From an uncultured Collinsella sp. (GTDB taxonomy: Bacteria; Actinomycetota; Coriobacteriia; Coriobacteriales; Coriobacteriaceae), in NCBI GenBank assembly GCA_902490405.1, contig CABUDS010000017.1, positions 1-45,774 on the forward strand: a DNA stretch of 45,774 nucleotides, read 5' to 3'. The first letter of the stretch is position 1, and each line of letters opens with the position of its first letter. Shown here one piece after another: positions 7,460 through 15,415 of the stretch. The position numbers were made by a program, and so were the translations under genes. Below the pieces are notes generated by a model, which had not been told where the DNA came from, did not search any database, and saw nothing but the letters and a program-made list of their open reading frames with translations.

Positions 7460-9031
7460 CTACAGCGGCAGCCCTTGACCGAGCATGGCGATGATGCTCA
7501 TGAGGACCAGCATGCCGGCGGCGTAGGGCAGGATGGCGCCCAGAAGCTCGGCGTCCTTACCGCGTACATGCACGGCGGCAAGACCGATCGCGAGCGTCTG
7601 CGGCGAAATCATCTTACCGGCAGCAACGCCAAGCGCATTCAGCGCGACCATCCAGTAGTCGCTCACACCCAGCGCTGTAGCAGCCTGGCTCTGGATGGGG
7701 CCAAACAGCATGCCTGAGGACGTGCCCGAACCGGTCACGAACGCACCGGTGGCGCCGATCCACGGAGCCAGAATCGGGTACAGGCCGCCAGCGACCGCAA
7801 TGCAAAACGCGCTGATCGAAGAAATCATGCCCGCATAGCCCATCACCTTGGCGCAACCCAGCACCGAAAGCATGGTAATGACTGTCGGCATCATCTGCTT
7901 GACGGTCGCGGCCAGCACCTCACCCATCAAGCGCGGCGAAGCGCCCTGAATGGCACCGCCGACAAACGCAGCCAGGAAAATCCAAACACCCGGCGTGTTG
8001 ATCCACGAAAACGTAAGCGTGCCGGGGTTCTCGCCGCAATACACCTGCACGTGACTCGCAAACGGCGCGAGCGCGGCGTGCACGACGGGCACCAGGTTGG
8101 AGGTACCCAACAGCAGCACAAAAATCAGGATGAAGCACGACCAGGCAGAAAGCGCCGACTTAGCGGTGAGCTGTTCGCCGGCCTCGATATTCATGTGAAA
8201 GCGTGCGTCCAGATGCCCCGACTTCTCGGCACGCATAGCAAGCGCAGCTGTCAGCCCGAGCGAAACGATAGAACCGACGACGACGGCAAGCTCGGGACCC
8301 ACAAACCTAGCAACGACCAGAGCCGCACCGGCAAAGGACACGCCGGAGAGCACGGCGATGCCCGCCGCGCCACGTAGGCGCTCGGCAACGCCTGCAACGT
8401 TGCCCTGGTCATCGGCAACACGACCAGCAACCAGTACGATAAACAGCGGCATCATCACAAAGAAAGGCGCCAACTGCACCAGCTGAACGGTCGCCAGGTG
8501 CAGGGAATCCAGACCCACCAAGTCGGCAACGGACACCGTGGGGATGCCGATGGAGCCGTAGGGTGTGGGTACGCCGTTGGCCAGCAGGCAGATGAGCACG
8601 GCGGGCACGGCCTCAAAACCCAGGCCCGCGAGCATGCCGGCAGGAATGGCGACGGCAGTGCCAAAACCGGCCATGCCCTCCATAAAACCACCGAAGCACC
8701 AGGCCACGAGCAGCGCCAGCAGACGGCGGTCGCTGCTGATGGAGGTGATCATGCTGCCGATCACGTCCATGGCGCCCGTGCGAACGCACAGGTTATACGT
8801 GAATACCGCGGCGATGATCACCAGGACGATGGGCCACAGAGCCATCAAAAAGCCTTCAAGCGAGGCGGTCGCGATCTGCGCTGCCGGCAGGTGCCACCAT
8901 GCGAAGGCAAGCACGCACGAAAGGACAAACGATCCGATAGCGGCCTTCCAAGCTGGCCATTTAAAGCACAGCAGCATCACGACCAGCCAAATAATCGGCA
9001 CAAGAGCCAGTAAGAATGCGGCGACGTCCAT
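7460..9031 (-). CDS. lldP: L-lactate permease (LctP family)
   Basis: Membrane permease for lactate (and related 2-hydroxy acids) with proton. About 12-14 hydrophobic segments span 523 aa. Family signatures visible are GFMEGMAGFGTAVAIPA (near residue 115), NGVPTPYGSIGIPT, and GTSSGMLFGPIQSQAA toward the C-terminus. ATG 9031 is chosen because AAGGAG lies 9 nt before it. It is transcribed away from the flippase gene; the shared 178-bp region holds a dyad. With pckA it fits lactate and C4-acid metabolism, though no lactate dehydrogenase is adjacent. Confidence 0.93.
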   Translation of the reverse strand: MDVAAFLLALVPIIWLVVMLLCFKWPAWKAAIGSFVLSCVLAFAWWHLPAAQIATASLEGFLMALWPIVLVIIAAVFTYNLCVRTGAMDVIGSMITSISSDRRLLALLVAWCFGGFMEGMAGFGTAVAIPAGMLAGLGFEAVPAVLICLLANGVPTPYGSIGIPTVSVADLVGLDSLHLATVQLVQLAPFFVMMPLFIVLVAGRVADDQGNVAGVAERLRGAAGIAVLSGVSFAGAALVVARFVGPELAVVVGSIVSLGLTAALAMRAEKSGHLDARFHMNIEAGEQLTAKSALSAWSCFILIFVLLLGTSNLVPVVHAALAPFASHVQVYCGENPGTLTFSWINTPGVWIFLAAFVGGAIQGASPRLMGEVLAATVKQMMPTVITMLSVLGCAKVMGYAGMISSISAFCIAVAGGLYPILAPWIGATGAFVTGSGTSSGMLFGPIQSQAATALGVSDYWMVALNALGVAAGKMISPQTLAIGLAAVHVRGKDAELLGAILPYAAGMLVLMSIIAMLGQGLPL

Positions 9032-9134
9032 AGGTAGAAGCTCCTTGGTACCGCGAGGGCGGCATCGGGGGGTCATAAAACTTCAACAGAATACCGCACG
9101 CTTACCGACAAATTGCTGCCGCCTGCCGAATATA

Positions 9135-9151
9135 TTGAACAACCTGTTCAA
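9135..9151. promoter_or_regulatory. Dyad between lldP and the flippase gene
   Basis: TTGAAC-AACCT-GTTCAA, a perfect 6-bp-arm inverted repeat, lies in the divergent promoter region. A TATACT hexamer 25 bp to its right could be the -10 box of the flippase gene. The position fits an operator, but no regulator is adjacent. Confidence 0.4.
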
Positions 9152-9209
9152 AAACACGAATCGATACCACCGCGGCTATACTAGAGCGCAGCAATAGAAA
9201 GGAATCGCC

Positions 9210-10784
9210 TTGAGCATCACGCCCCTCGATAGCATCCGACGCACCATCGCCCGCCGCAACGGCGTCACCGACCCCACCGTATCGGGCGGGGCGCACGGGC
9301 AGGGCGGACGCATCGAGAACGGCCTGTTCCCCGCATCGCACACTGCCGAGGAGCTCGCACGAATCCAAGAGCTAAGCCAGCGTAACGCCGGCGGTCCCGA
9401 CAGCAGCCAGGCTACACGCCGTCGCCGCGAGCGCGATCGCCAGCCCGGCCCCATCCGCCGCATGGTCAATGCCTGGTGGAACCGCCTGCTCGGAGCCGTC
9501 TACGGCGGCGGCTTCTCCACGCAAGAAGCCGAGTACGAAGATCACGCCACCCGTCGCGACTACCTTTGGAATACCCTGGGCACCGCCGTATGGGGCATGG
9601 CGTTTCCCCTGCTCACCATCGTGTCCACGCAGCTTGTGGGCGCCGAGGAAGCCGGCAAGTTCTCCATCGCCTTTGTCACCGGCACGCTCATCATGATCGC
9701 GTGCAACTACGGCGTGCGCAACTTTCAGGTCTCGGACATCGACGAAAAGACCTCCTTCGCCTCCTACCAGCTCAACCGCTGGCTCTGCGGAGCGCTCGCG
9801 CTGGCATGCGGCCTGGTATACAGCAGCGCCCGCGGCTACGATGCGCAGATGGCCACGATCGGCCTGGGCGTCTACCTCTATAAGGTGATCGACGGCATCG
9901 CCGACGTGTACGAGGGCCGCCTGCAGCAGGCCGACAAGCTCTATTTGGCAGGCATGAGCCAAACGCTGCGTTCAGCCGGCGTCATCGCGGTCTTTAGCGT
10001 GGCACTGTTCCTCACGCGCAGCATGCCCATCGCGGCCATGGCCATGGGCATCGCCGCGATTGCCTCGCTCGTACTGGTCACCGCCCCGCTCGCCCTGCTC
10101 GAAACCGAAAAATCACGCCGCATGAGTCTGCGCGAGGCTGGCCACCTGTTTGTCCAGTGCGCCCCGCTCTTTGGTGCGCTGTTCCTGTTCAACCTTATCG
10201 AGAGCATGCCCAAGTTTGTGATGGAGGGCACGCTGGCATACAAATATCAGCTGTACTTTAATGCACTGTTTTTTCCGGCGCAGGCCATTTTGTTGAGCAT
10301 TGGATTTATCTATAAACCGCAGCTCCTACGTCTGTCGAGCATTTGGGCGAATCCGCGCAAGCGTCGCCGCTTTGATCTGATTATTGTTGCCGTTATGGCA
10401 CTGATCGTAGTCATTACTGGAGCGTGCGCCGCATTTATGGCAGGCCCCGGCATTCCCCTCATGAGCTTTATGTACGGCCTCAACTTTGAGCGCTACCGCA
10501 CGCTTGCACTGCTAATGGTTGTCGCCGGCGGCGTCACCGCGGCAATCGACTTTATCTATGCCATTATCACGGTGTTGCGCCACGCCGGCGATGTCACCAA
10601 GATCTACCTGATCTGCTTCGCCGTAAGCGTGGTGGTGCCGGTGATCCTGATTAAGCTGCTGGGTCTGATGGGCGCTGTGGTGAGCTACCTAGCCATCATG
10701 GCCCTACTCCTGGTGCTACTGATTATCGAGTACGCCCACATCCGCCAACGCATCGAACGCGACCGCAACCCATACGGCGCCTAA
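9210..10784 (+). CDS. Oligosaccharide flippase / lipopolysaccharide biosynthesis-type membrane protein
   Basis: A 524-aa protein with a ~110-residue hydrophilic, Arg-rich N-terminal region followed by about 12 hydrophobic segments, as in Wzx-type (MOP superfamily) flippases that move lipid-linked sugars across the membrane. The first helix region reads YLWNTLGTAVWGMAFPLLTIV, typical of this family. The N-terminal extension is unusual. Start is TTG 9210 with GAAAGGAA upstream; no ATG is better placed. It stands alone, so the substrate is unknown. Confidence 0.8.
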   Translation: MSITPLDSIRRTIARRNGVTDPTVSGGAHGQGGRIENGLFPASHTAEELARIQELSQRNAGGPDSSQATRRRRERDRQPGPIRRMVNAWWNRLLGAVYGGGFSTQEAEYEDHATRRDYLWNTLGTAVWGMAFPLLTIVSTQLVGAEEAGKFSIAFVTGTLIMIACNYGVRNFQVSDIDEKTSFASYQLNRWLCGALALACGLVYSSARGYDAQMATIGLGVYLYKVIDGIADVYEGRLQQADKLYLAGMSQTLRSAGVIAVFSVALFLTRSMPIAAMAMGIAAIASLVLVTAPLALLETEKSRRMSLREAGHLFVQCAPLFGALFLFNLIESMPKFVMEGTLAYKYQLYFNALFFPAQAILLSIGFIYKPQLLRLSSIWANPRKRRRFDLIIVAVMALIVVITGACAAFMAGPGIPLMSFMYGLNFERYRTLALLMVVAGGVTAAIDFIYAIITVLRHAGDVTKIYLICFAVSVVVPVILIKLLGLMGAVVSYLAIMALLLVLLIIEYAHIRQRIERDRNPYGA

Positions 10785-11163
10785 TTAGCTGCCCCCGGTC
10801 ACCGGAATTTGCGATGGAATCACCCCGGCTGGGGTCTCGTTGCGGACAATATGCATCACGCAAAACTAAGTGAGTAGACTTTTGCCGAATCCCTGACCAC
10901 ACCGGCAAAACACAAGTCAATGACCTGCGGTTTTGTTGAGGCAAATTTGCCGGCTGCTCGGCATTTCCAAAAAAGCCTACTCACTTAGCCAGCGGGCAGC
11001 CAAAAAAGAACCGTCGCGACGTCGTTTGACTCCGTTGCGACGGTTTTTCGAGCATTTTCGCGCTGCCGAGGACGCAGACGCTCCTCATTTCTAGCGCTTA
11101 CCGAGCAAGAAGGCGCTACTCTTCGAAAGTAGTCAAAAAAGCCCCGTCCCAAATTAGCTACCC
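10783..11163. repeat. Structured intergenic repeat, copy A
   Basis: The whole 10785-11173 gap is filled by this element; there is no gene in it. Its core matches copy B at 14905-15183 over most of its length. It contains a 17-bp inverted pair (10866-10882 and 10972-10988, one mismatch) built on CTAAGTGAGTAG. It also has a hairpin AACCGTCGC/GCGACGGTT (11009-11017 and 11037-11045) running into TTTTT. The right end is CCCGTCCCAAATTAGCTAC (11143-11161), identical to both ends of copy B; the left end AATTAGCTGC is diverged. A carries about 61 extra bases (about 11081-11141) relative to B. Confidence 0.8.
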
Positions 11164-11173
11164 TTTGCACCGA

Positions 11174-12013
11174 TTATTCGCCCGGGTTGATGTTCGCATA
11201 GAACTCGGCCCCGTCATCCAGGCGCAGGATGCCGACGCGGCCGAACTCGGAGCCGGTGGCGGCGGCGCAGTCGATATCGATGCGATCGGGCACGCCGGCG
11301 GTATCCTCGCCGCCCAGGCGCACAAAACGCCCCCGGCCCGATTCCTCATCGAGCCCCGCCAGGCCATCCACCACGCAATAGCGCCCAAGCGACACCGTGG
11401 GCGTGTGGCCGCTCACCACGACCGGGCCCTCGCCCTCGGCAGAAAGCAGTCCCGTCGGCGCATCCCAATAGCCGTGACGAATCCACAGCAGGTCATCGGA
11501 CGACTGCACCGCGAGCATCTGCTGCAGCAGCTCGCGATCGGCACCCACCGCTCCGACGCCATCGGCACAATCGACGCCATGCTCAAGCAAAAACGCGCGC
11601 GCCGCCTTCATCTCGATTCCAGCATGTACCAGCAGATACGGGCGCTCCTCGGTCTCGGCCACCGCGTAGAGCGGCAGCGCGGCCATCCATCGCACGAGCT
11701 CCTCGTATGCCTCAAATTCCATGTCGTTGAGCTGCTCGCGCGTCGTCCAGCCACCGTTGATATCCCAGGTCTCGGCATCGAGCGGATCCTGGCCAATGAT
11801 GGCATCGAGCATGATCTGCTCGTGATTACCCTTGAGCACGCGGGCGTTGGGCAGCGAGCGCACGAGCTTAATAACGCCGACCGGATCGGGCCCGCGATCG
11901 ATCATGTCGCCCAGCACGTACAGCGTGTCGTCGGACGTCAACGAGATCTTAGACAGGGCCTCGTCAAGCGCACGCACGTGCCCGTGAGCATCAGATGTCA
12001 CATAGATCGCCAT
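11174..12013 (-). CDS. Calcineurin-type metallophosphoesterase (Ser/Thr phosphatase-like)
   Basis: A 279-aa cytoplasmic hydrolase with the dinuclear-metal motifs in order: SDAHG (residues 7-11), GDMIDRG (~35-41), KGNHE (~61-65), and a late VVSGHTPT. This pattern is that of bacterial PrpA/PrpB and ApaH-like phosphatases; the GDMIDRGPD form favours protein-phosphatase-like enzymes. The substrate is unknown. ATG 12013 follows AAGGAGAGG. It points away from the antiporter gene and its tail nearly touches repeat A. Confidence 0.9.
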   Translation of the reverse strand: MAIYVTSDAHGHVRALDEALSKISLTSDDTLYVLGDMIDRGPDPVGVIKLVRSLPNARVLKGNHEQIMLDAIIGQDPLDAETWDINGGWTTREQLNDMEFEAYEELVRWMAALPLYAVAETEERPYLLVHAGIEMKAARAFLLEHGVDCADGVGAVGADRELLQQMLAVQSSDDLLWIRHGYWDAPTGLLSAEGEGPVVVSGHTPTVSLGRYCVVDGLAGLDEESGRGRFVRLGGEDTAGVPDRIDIDCAAATGSEFGRVGILRLDDGAEFYANINPGE

Positions 12014-12063
12014 GGTACGCCTCTCCTTGCATTGCGGCCGAAGCCCGGCGCCGCAACTAAAAC

Positions 12064-12117
12064 TTCAAGTTGAACTTAAACGTTACCCATTGTACTCCGT
12101 TGCAATAAAGCTGGAAA
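12064..12117 (-). promoter_or_regulatory. Candidate promoter and operator of the metallophosphoesterase gene
   Basis: On the minus strand, TTTCCA (12117-12112) and TACAAT (12094-12089) are 17 bp apart. Just downstream is the near-perfect 17-bp palindrome TTCAAGTTGAACTTAAA (12064-12080), placed about where transcription would start. It could be a repressor site. No MerR- or TetR-type gene is beside it. Confidence 0.4.
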
Positions 12118-12266
12118 GGGTTTCCAAGCAGAGGCAAAGACGGCAGCCGTCTATGACGATATCGCGCACGCCCGCAATCCAACCCCATAAACCCACCATC
12201 TTTGGGTACAAATAACCGCAGACAACTGACCGTGCCACGCCAACCACCCAGGAGCGGACACCATCC

Positions 12267-13868
12267 ATGAACCAGATCCTTCTCTTTATCGGCCTCGTTA
12301 TTATTCTGTGCCTGACCATCAAGCCCGTCGGCAAAAAACTCCCCTTCCCCACCCTGCTCATCTTTATCGCGCTCGGCATGCTGTTGGGCGTCAACGGCCC
12401 GGCTCACATCGACTTTAGCGACTACGCGCTCACCGAAACCGTCTGCAGCACGGCGCTGCTGTTCATCATGTTCTACGGCGGTTTTAACACCAACATCGAC
12501 CGTGCCAAGCCCGTCGCCGCGCCTGCGGTGCTGCTGAGCACGCTCGGCGTCGTCATCACTGCCGGCATTACCGGCGTGTTCGCGCACTTTGTACTGGGCT
12601 TCGACTGGATCGGCGGCCTGCTGCTGGGATCGGTTGTGGCGTCCACCGACGCGGCCAGCGTCTTTAGCGTTCTGCGCGAGCACAGCCTTTCGCTGAGGGG
12701 CGGCACCGACTCGCTGCTCGAGGTCGAATCGGGCTCCAACGACCCCGTCGCCTACATGCTCACCGCCGTGCTCGCCACACTCGCAGCCGGCGGCGACATC
12801 AACATTCCCACACTGCTGGCCAAGCAGATTATCCTGGGCGTGGGCCTGGGCCTTGCCATCGGCTGGGCGGCGGGCCACCTGATTGAACGCGCACGCGCAA
12901 CAGCCGAGGGCGCGCAGACCATCTTTTTGTTCGCCGTGGCAATCGTCGCCTACGCGCTGCCGAGCTACCTGGGCGGCAACGGCTTTTTGGCCGTGTACCT
13001 GGCCGGCATTGTGCTGGGCGCGAGCGACATCACCGGCAAGGTCGAGCTGGCGCACTTCTTTGACACCCTCACCGAGATGGCCGAGATGACGATCTTCTTC
13101 TTGCTCGGCCTGCTCGTGACGCCCGCCCGCCTGCCGCAAATGCTGCTGCCGGGCCTGGCGCTCATGGCGTTTATGCTCTTTGCGAGCCGTCCCATCGCCG
13201 TCGGCATGCTCCTGGCGCCCTTTAAGACGAACCCCCGCCAGGTCGCGCTCGTAAGCTGGGCGGGTCTGCGCGGAGCAGCTTCGGTCGTCTTTAGTCTCTT
13301 TGCCGTGGTGGCAGGTGTTCCCGGCGGACACGACCTATTTGACCTGGTGTTTGTGATTGCCGTGTCGAGCATTGTGGTGCAGGGCTCGCTGCTGCCGGCG
13401 GTGGCGAAGAAGCTCGATATGATCGATGCGACCGGCGACGTACGCCGCACCTTTAACGACTATCGCGACGAAGACGGCATGTCGTTTGTAAAGCTCAAGG
13501 TGGGCGCTGGACATCCGTTTGCAGGACGCCCGCTCGCCGATATTGGCAGCGCCACCGACATGCTCGTGGTCCTGGTGCTGCGTGACGGCGCACACCCCGT
13601 GCTGCCCAACGGCGACACCGTAATTGAAGAAGGCGACCTTCTGGTTATGGCCGCGCCAACGTTTGAAGAGCGTGCCGAGGTTACGCTGCGCGAGGTCACC
13701 GTGACGCCCCACGGTCGCCTGGCCGGTCAGCGCCTGCGCGACGTGCCGCAGGGCAAGCACCCGTTTATCGTGGTGATGCTCAAGCGCGAAGGCCAAACGA
13801 TCATCCCCGACGGCAACACCCAAGTCCACGCCGGCGACGAAGCTGTCATCGCCACACTGGCGTCATAG
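12267..13868 (+). CDS. Potassium/proton antiporter, CPA1 NhaP2 type
   Basis: A 533-aa membrane exchanger. About twelve hydrophobic segments fill residues 1-385 and include the CPA1 core SVVASTDAASVFSVLR and the EVESGSNDPVAYMLT ion-binding segment. Two RCK_C (TrkA-C-like) regulatory modules follow, at about 405-465 and 475-533 (GRPLADI...GDLLVMA and GQRLRDV...GDEAVIA). That layout is typical of NhaP2/CvrA, which exports K+ or Na+. Two RCK_C copies instead of one is a minor oddity. Start ATG 12267 lies after CAGGAGCGGACACCATCC. I looked for a c-di-AMP riboswitch upstream and saw none. Confidence 0.9.
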   Translation: MNQILLFIGLVIILCLTIKPVGKKLPFPTLLIFIALGMLLGVNGPAHIDFSDYALTETVCSTALLFIMFYGGFNTNIDRAKPVAAPAVLLSTLGVVITAGITGVFAHFVLGFDWIGGLLLGSVVASTDAASVFSVLREHSLSLRGGTDSLLEVESGSNDPVAYMLTAVLATLAAGGDINIPTLLAKQIILGVGLGLAIGWAAGHLIERARATAEGAQTIFLFAVAIVAYALPSYLGGNGFLAVYLAGIVLGASDITGKVELAHFFDTLTEMAEMTIFFLLGLLVTPARLPQMLLPGLALMAFMLFASRPIAVGMLLAPFKTNPRQVALVSWAGLRGAASVVFSLFAVVAGVPGGHDLFDLVFVIAVSSIVVQGSLLPAVAKKLDMIDATGDVRRTFNDYRDEDGMSFVKLKVGAGHPFAGRPLADIGSATDMLVVLVLRDGAHPVLPNGDTVIEEGDLLVMAAPTFEERAEVTLREVTVTPHGRLAGQRLRDVPQGKHPFIVVMLKREGQTIIPDGNTQVHAGDEAVIATLAS

Positions 13869-13924
13869 GGGCCAGAGGCACAGCTACCCCAGCCCCTCCT
13901 TGTATTCCTATACCCGCAGGTAGA

Positions 13925-13953
13925 TTGACGAACATGTGTTTGCTTATTATAAT
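13925..13953 (+). promoter_or_regulatory. Consensus-type promoter upstream of RNA unit 1 and the DUF3800 gene
   Basis: TTGACG (13925-13930), a 17-bp spacer, and TATAAT (13948-13953). Transcription would start near 13960 and run through RNA unit 1. Its terminator lies 20 nt before the DUF3800 start codon. Confidence 0.75.
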
Positions 13954-13980
13954 TTCTACTTGAATAGACTCCTCGTCTCG

Positions 13981-14053
13981 TGGTATAAAAGGGTTGGTAC
14001 CCTCGAATAGAGGGACCTCCAAGAGCCGGGGGCTTCCCCCCGGCATTTTTTTT
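13981..14053 (+). ncRNA. Short structured RNA unit 1, upstream of DUF3800
   Basis: Order of parts: TGGTATAAA box (13981-13989), a hairpin GGT-a-CCCTC / GAGGG-ACC (13996-14004 with 14010-14017, loop GAATA), then terminator GCCGGGGG/CCCCCGGC (14025-14032 and 14037-14044) with eight T. The same order recurs after the gene with different hairpin bases but matching pairing. Structured RNA motifs near DUF3800 genes have been described by comparative genomics; I infer that this is one of that group but cannot say which. The box may be an extended -10 promoter or simply part of a longer RNA. Confidence 0.65.
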
Positions 14054-14073
14054 GCGTAATTGGAGGTCACCTC

Positions 14074-14751
14074 ATGACGGAACTGTCGATCTTTATCGAC
14101 GAATCTGGTGACGCGGGTCCCGTATCTCGCTACTACATCGTTACCCTTGTTTTTCATGAGCAGGCAATAGAGCTAAATGCAAATATCGCCGCATACGAGC
14201 GCAACGTTAAAGACTGCGAGCTCGATATTATGCCATTTCATTTTGGGCCTCTTCTCACTGGTCACGATGATTATCAATGGGTCAACATTCGCAACAGAAA
14301 GAAACAGCTCAGCCTATTCCGCCAGTTTGTAGACCGCTCCCCCATCACCTATCAGCCCTTCATCTACGATAAGAAACAGGGCCTTTACGAACCGCAAAAG
14401 CTCTCCGCAAAGATCGAGCGCGACGTAACAATATTTCTCAGAGATCACTTGGCGTATATACAGAGCTTTGACCACGTTAAGATCTACTACGACGGAGGCC
14501 AAAGCGTTGTAACGCGAGCACTTCATGGTGCCATCGAGAAGGCCATTTCCCAAAAGGCCACGGTATATCGCGACGCTTCGCCCAAGACATACCGACTCTC
14601 CCAGGTCGCCGACTATATTTGCGGAATTGAGCTCACGCTCCTTAAATTCCAGAATGGGACAGCGACCAAAACAGACACGGAATTCTTCGGCTCGATTGCC
14701 CCATTCAAAAAGAACTTCGTCAAGAAGCTGAGGAAAAAGAGAATCGAGTGA
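14074..14751 (+). CDS. DUF3800 protein
   Basis: A 225-aa protein whose N-terminus IFIDESGDAG carries the DUF3800 hallmark acidic motif. A mid segment HVKIYYDGGQS supplies further acidic residues, and the C-terminal QVADYICGIEL matches the family's conserved Q-x-x-D stretch. The acidic pattern suggests an RNase H-like nuclease fold; no activity is established. Start ATG 14074 has TTGGAGGT upstream. Lower GC and tighter codons (ata, aaa) than its neighbours suggest transfer. It sits between two copies of a small RNA unit, immediately before the BREX region. Confidence 0.88.
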   Translation: MTELSIFIDESGDAGPVSRYYIVTLVFHEQAIELNANIAAYERNVKDCELDIMPFHFGPLLTGHDDYQWVNIRNRKKQLSLFRQFVDRSPITYQPFIYDKKQGLYEPQKLSAKIERDVTIFLRDHLAYIQSFDHVKIYYDGGQSVVTRALHGAIEKAISQKATVYRDASPKTYRLSQVADYICGIELTLLKFQNGTATKTDTEFFGSIAPFKKNFVKKLRKKRIE

Positions 14752-14774
14752 GCCAGCCGTTCTTATCGCAACCA

Positions 14775-14842
14775 TGGTATAAATGGATTGCGTTCCTTTA
14801 TGGAGGGCAGTCAAGGGCCGGGGGATCCCCCCGGCATTTTTT
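14775..14842 (+). ncRNA. Short structured RNA unit 2, downstream of DUF3800
   Basis: Same plan as unit 1: TGGTATAAA (14775-14783), hairpin TGC-g-TTCC / GGAG-g-GCA (14789-14796 with 14802-14809, loop TTTAT), then GCCGGGGG/CCCCCGGC terminator (14817-14824 and 14828-14835) with six T. Outside the hairpin arms the two units are close to identical. The arms differ at most positions but still pair, which supports a conserved RNA fold. Confidence 0.65.
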
Positions 14843-14904
14843 ATGCGTAACGTTGCCGCAATTCCTACCTAGCCTCTAGGGGAGGTACAGGTAGCTAAAA
14901 GACC

Positions 14905-15183
14905 CCCGTCCCAAATTAGCTACATTGCGGGCAATTTGCGTCTCGCAAAACTAAGTGAGTAGACTTTTGCCGAATCGCCGACCACGTCACCAAAGCACAA
15001 CTCTGTGACCTGCGGGTTTGTTGAAGCGAATTTGTCGTGTGCTCAGGATTTGCAATAAAGCCTACTCACTTAGCCAGCGTGCAGTCAAAATAGAACTGTC
15101 GCGAACTCATTAGACTCCATTGCGACGGCTTATCGTGCATTTTGAGCAGCTGTGGGTGCAGACGCCCGTCCCAAATTAGCTAC
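14905..15183. repeat. Structured intergenic repeat, copy B
   Basis: Bounded by 19-bp perfect direct repeats CCCGTCCCAAATTAGCTAC (14905-14923 and 15165-15183). It carries the inverted pair built on CTAAGTGAGTAG (14951-14967 and 15057-15073, one mismatch) and a GTCGC/GCGAC hairpin, like copy A. No open frame of note inside. Its right end is 14 bp from the stop codon of the last minus-strand gene of the BREX region. Together with RNA unit 2 it fills the 14752-15196 gap. Confidence 0.8.
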
Positions 15184-15196
15184 CCTTGTCACATTC

Positions 15197-15388
15197 CTAG
15201 TCATCGTCAACGGCAAAATCGCGGAGGTCGAGGCCTTCGCGTTCGGCTCGGGCTAGGAGCTCTTGGGGCGACTCGTCCTCGATATCCATTACGTCGAGCA
15301 TAGCGACTGGAAAGCCCACGCCGGCTGCACTCCCCGCACGGTCGAGTAAACTCTCGCGCAGCTGGTCAACATTAACATCGATCTTCAT
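15197..15388 (-). CDS. Small acidic protein of unknown function, last gene after BREX
   Basis: 63 aa, acidic, beginning MKIDVNVDQLRESLLDR and ending in a run of Asp (DFAVDDD). No family recognised. ATG 15388 is preceded by AAGGGG in the gap after the upstream gene, which ends at 15416, so the two are probably cotranscribed. The Gly/Ala-rich middle (RAGSAAGVGFPVAM) might be a short hydrophobic segment. Conserved position could tell whether it belongs to the BREX set. Confidence 0.6.
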   Translation of the reverse strand: MKIDVNVDQLRESLLDRAGSAAGVGFPVAMLDVMDIEDESPQELLARAEREGLDLRDFAVDDD

Positions 15389-15415
15389 GGTGAAACCCCT
15401 TACCGGATCAGGCAC

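Noticed and set aside
12060..12266. c-di-AMP riboswitch before the K+/H+-type antiporter
   Set aside because: I saw none of the conserved ydaO-type core sequence.
12057..13331. 424-codon minus-strand frame opposite the antiporter
   Set aside because: Shadow of GC-rich codons in a clear CPA1 antiporter.
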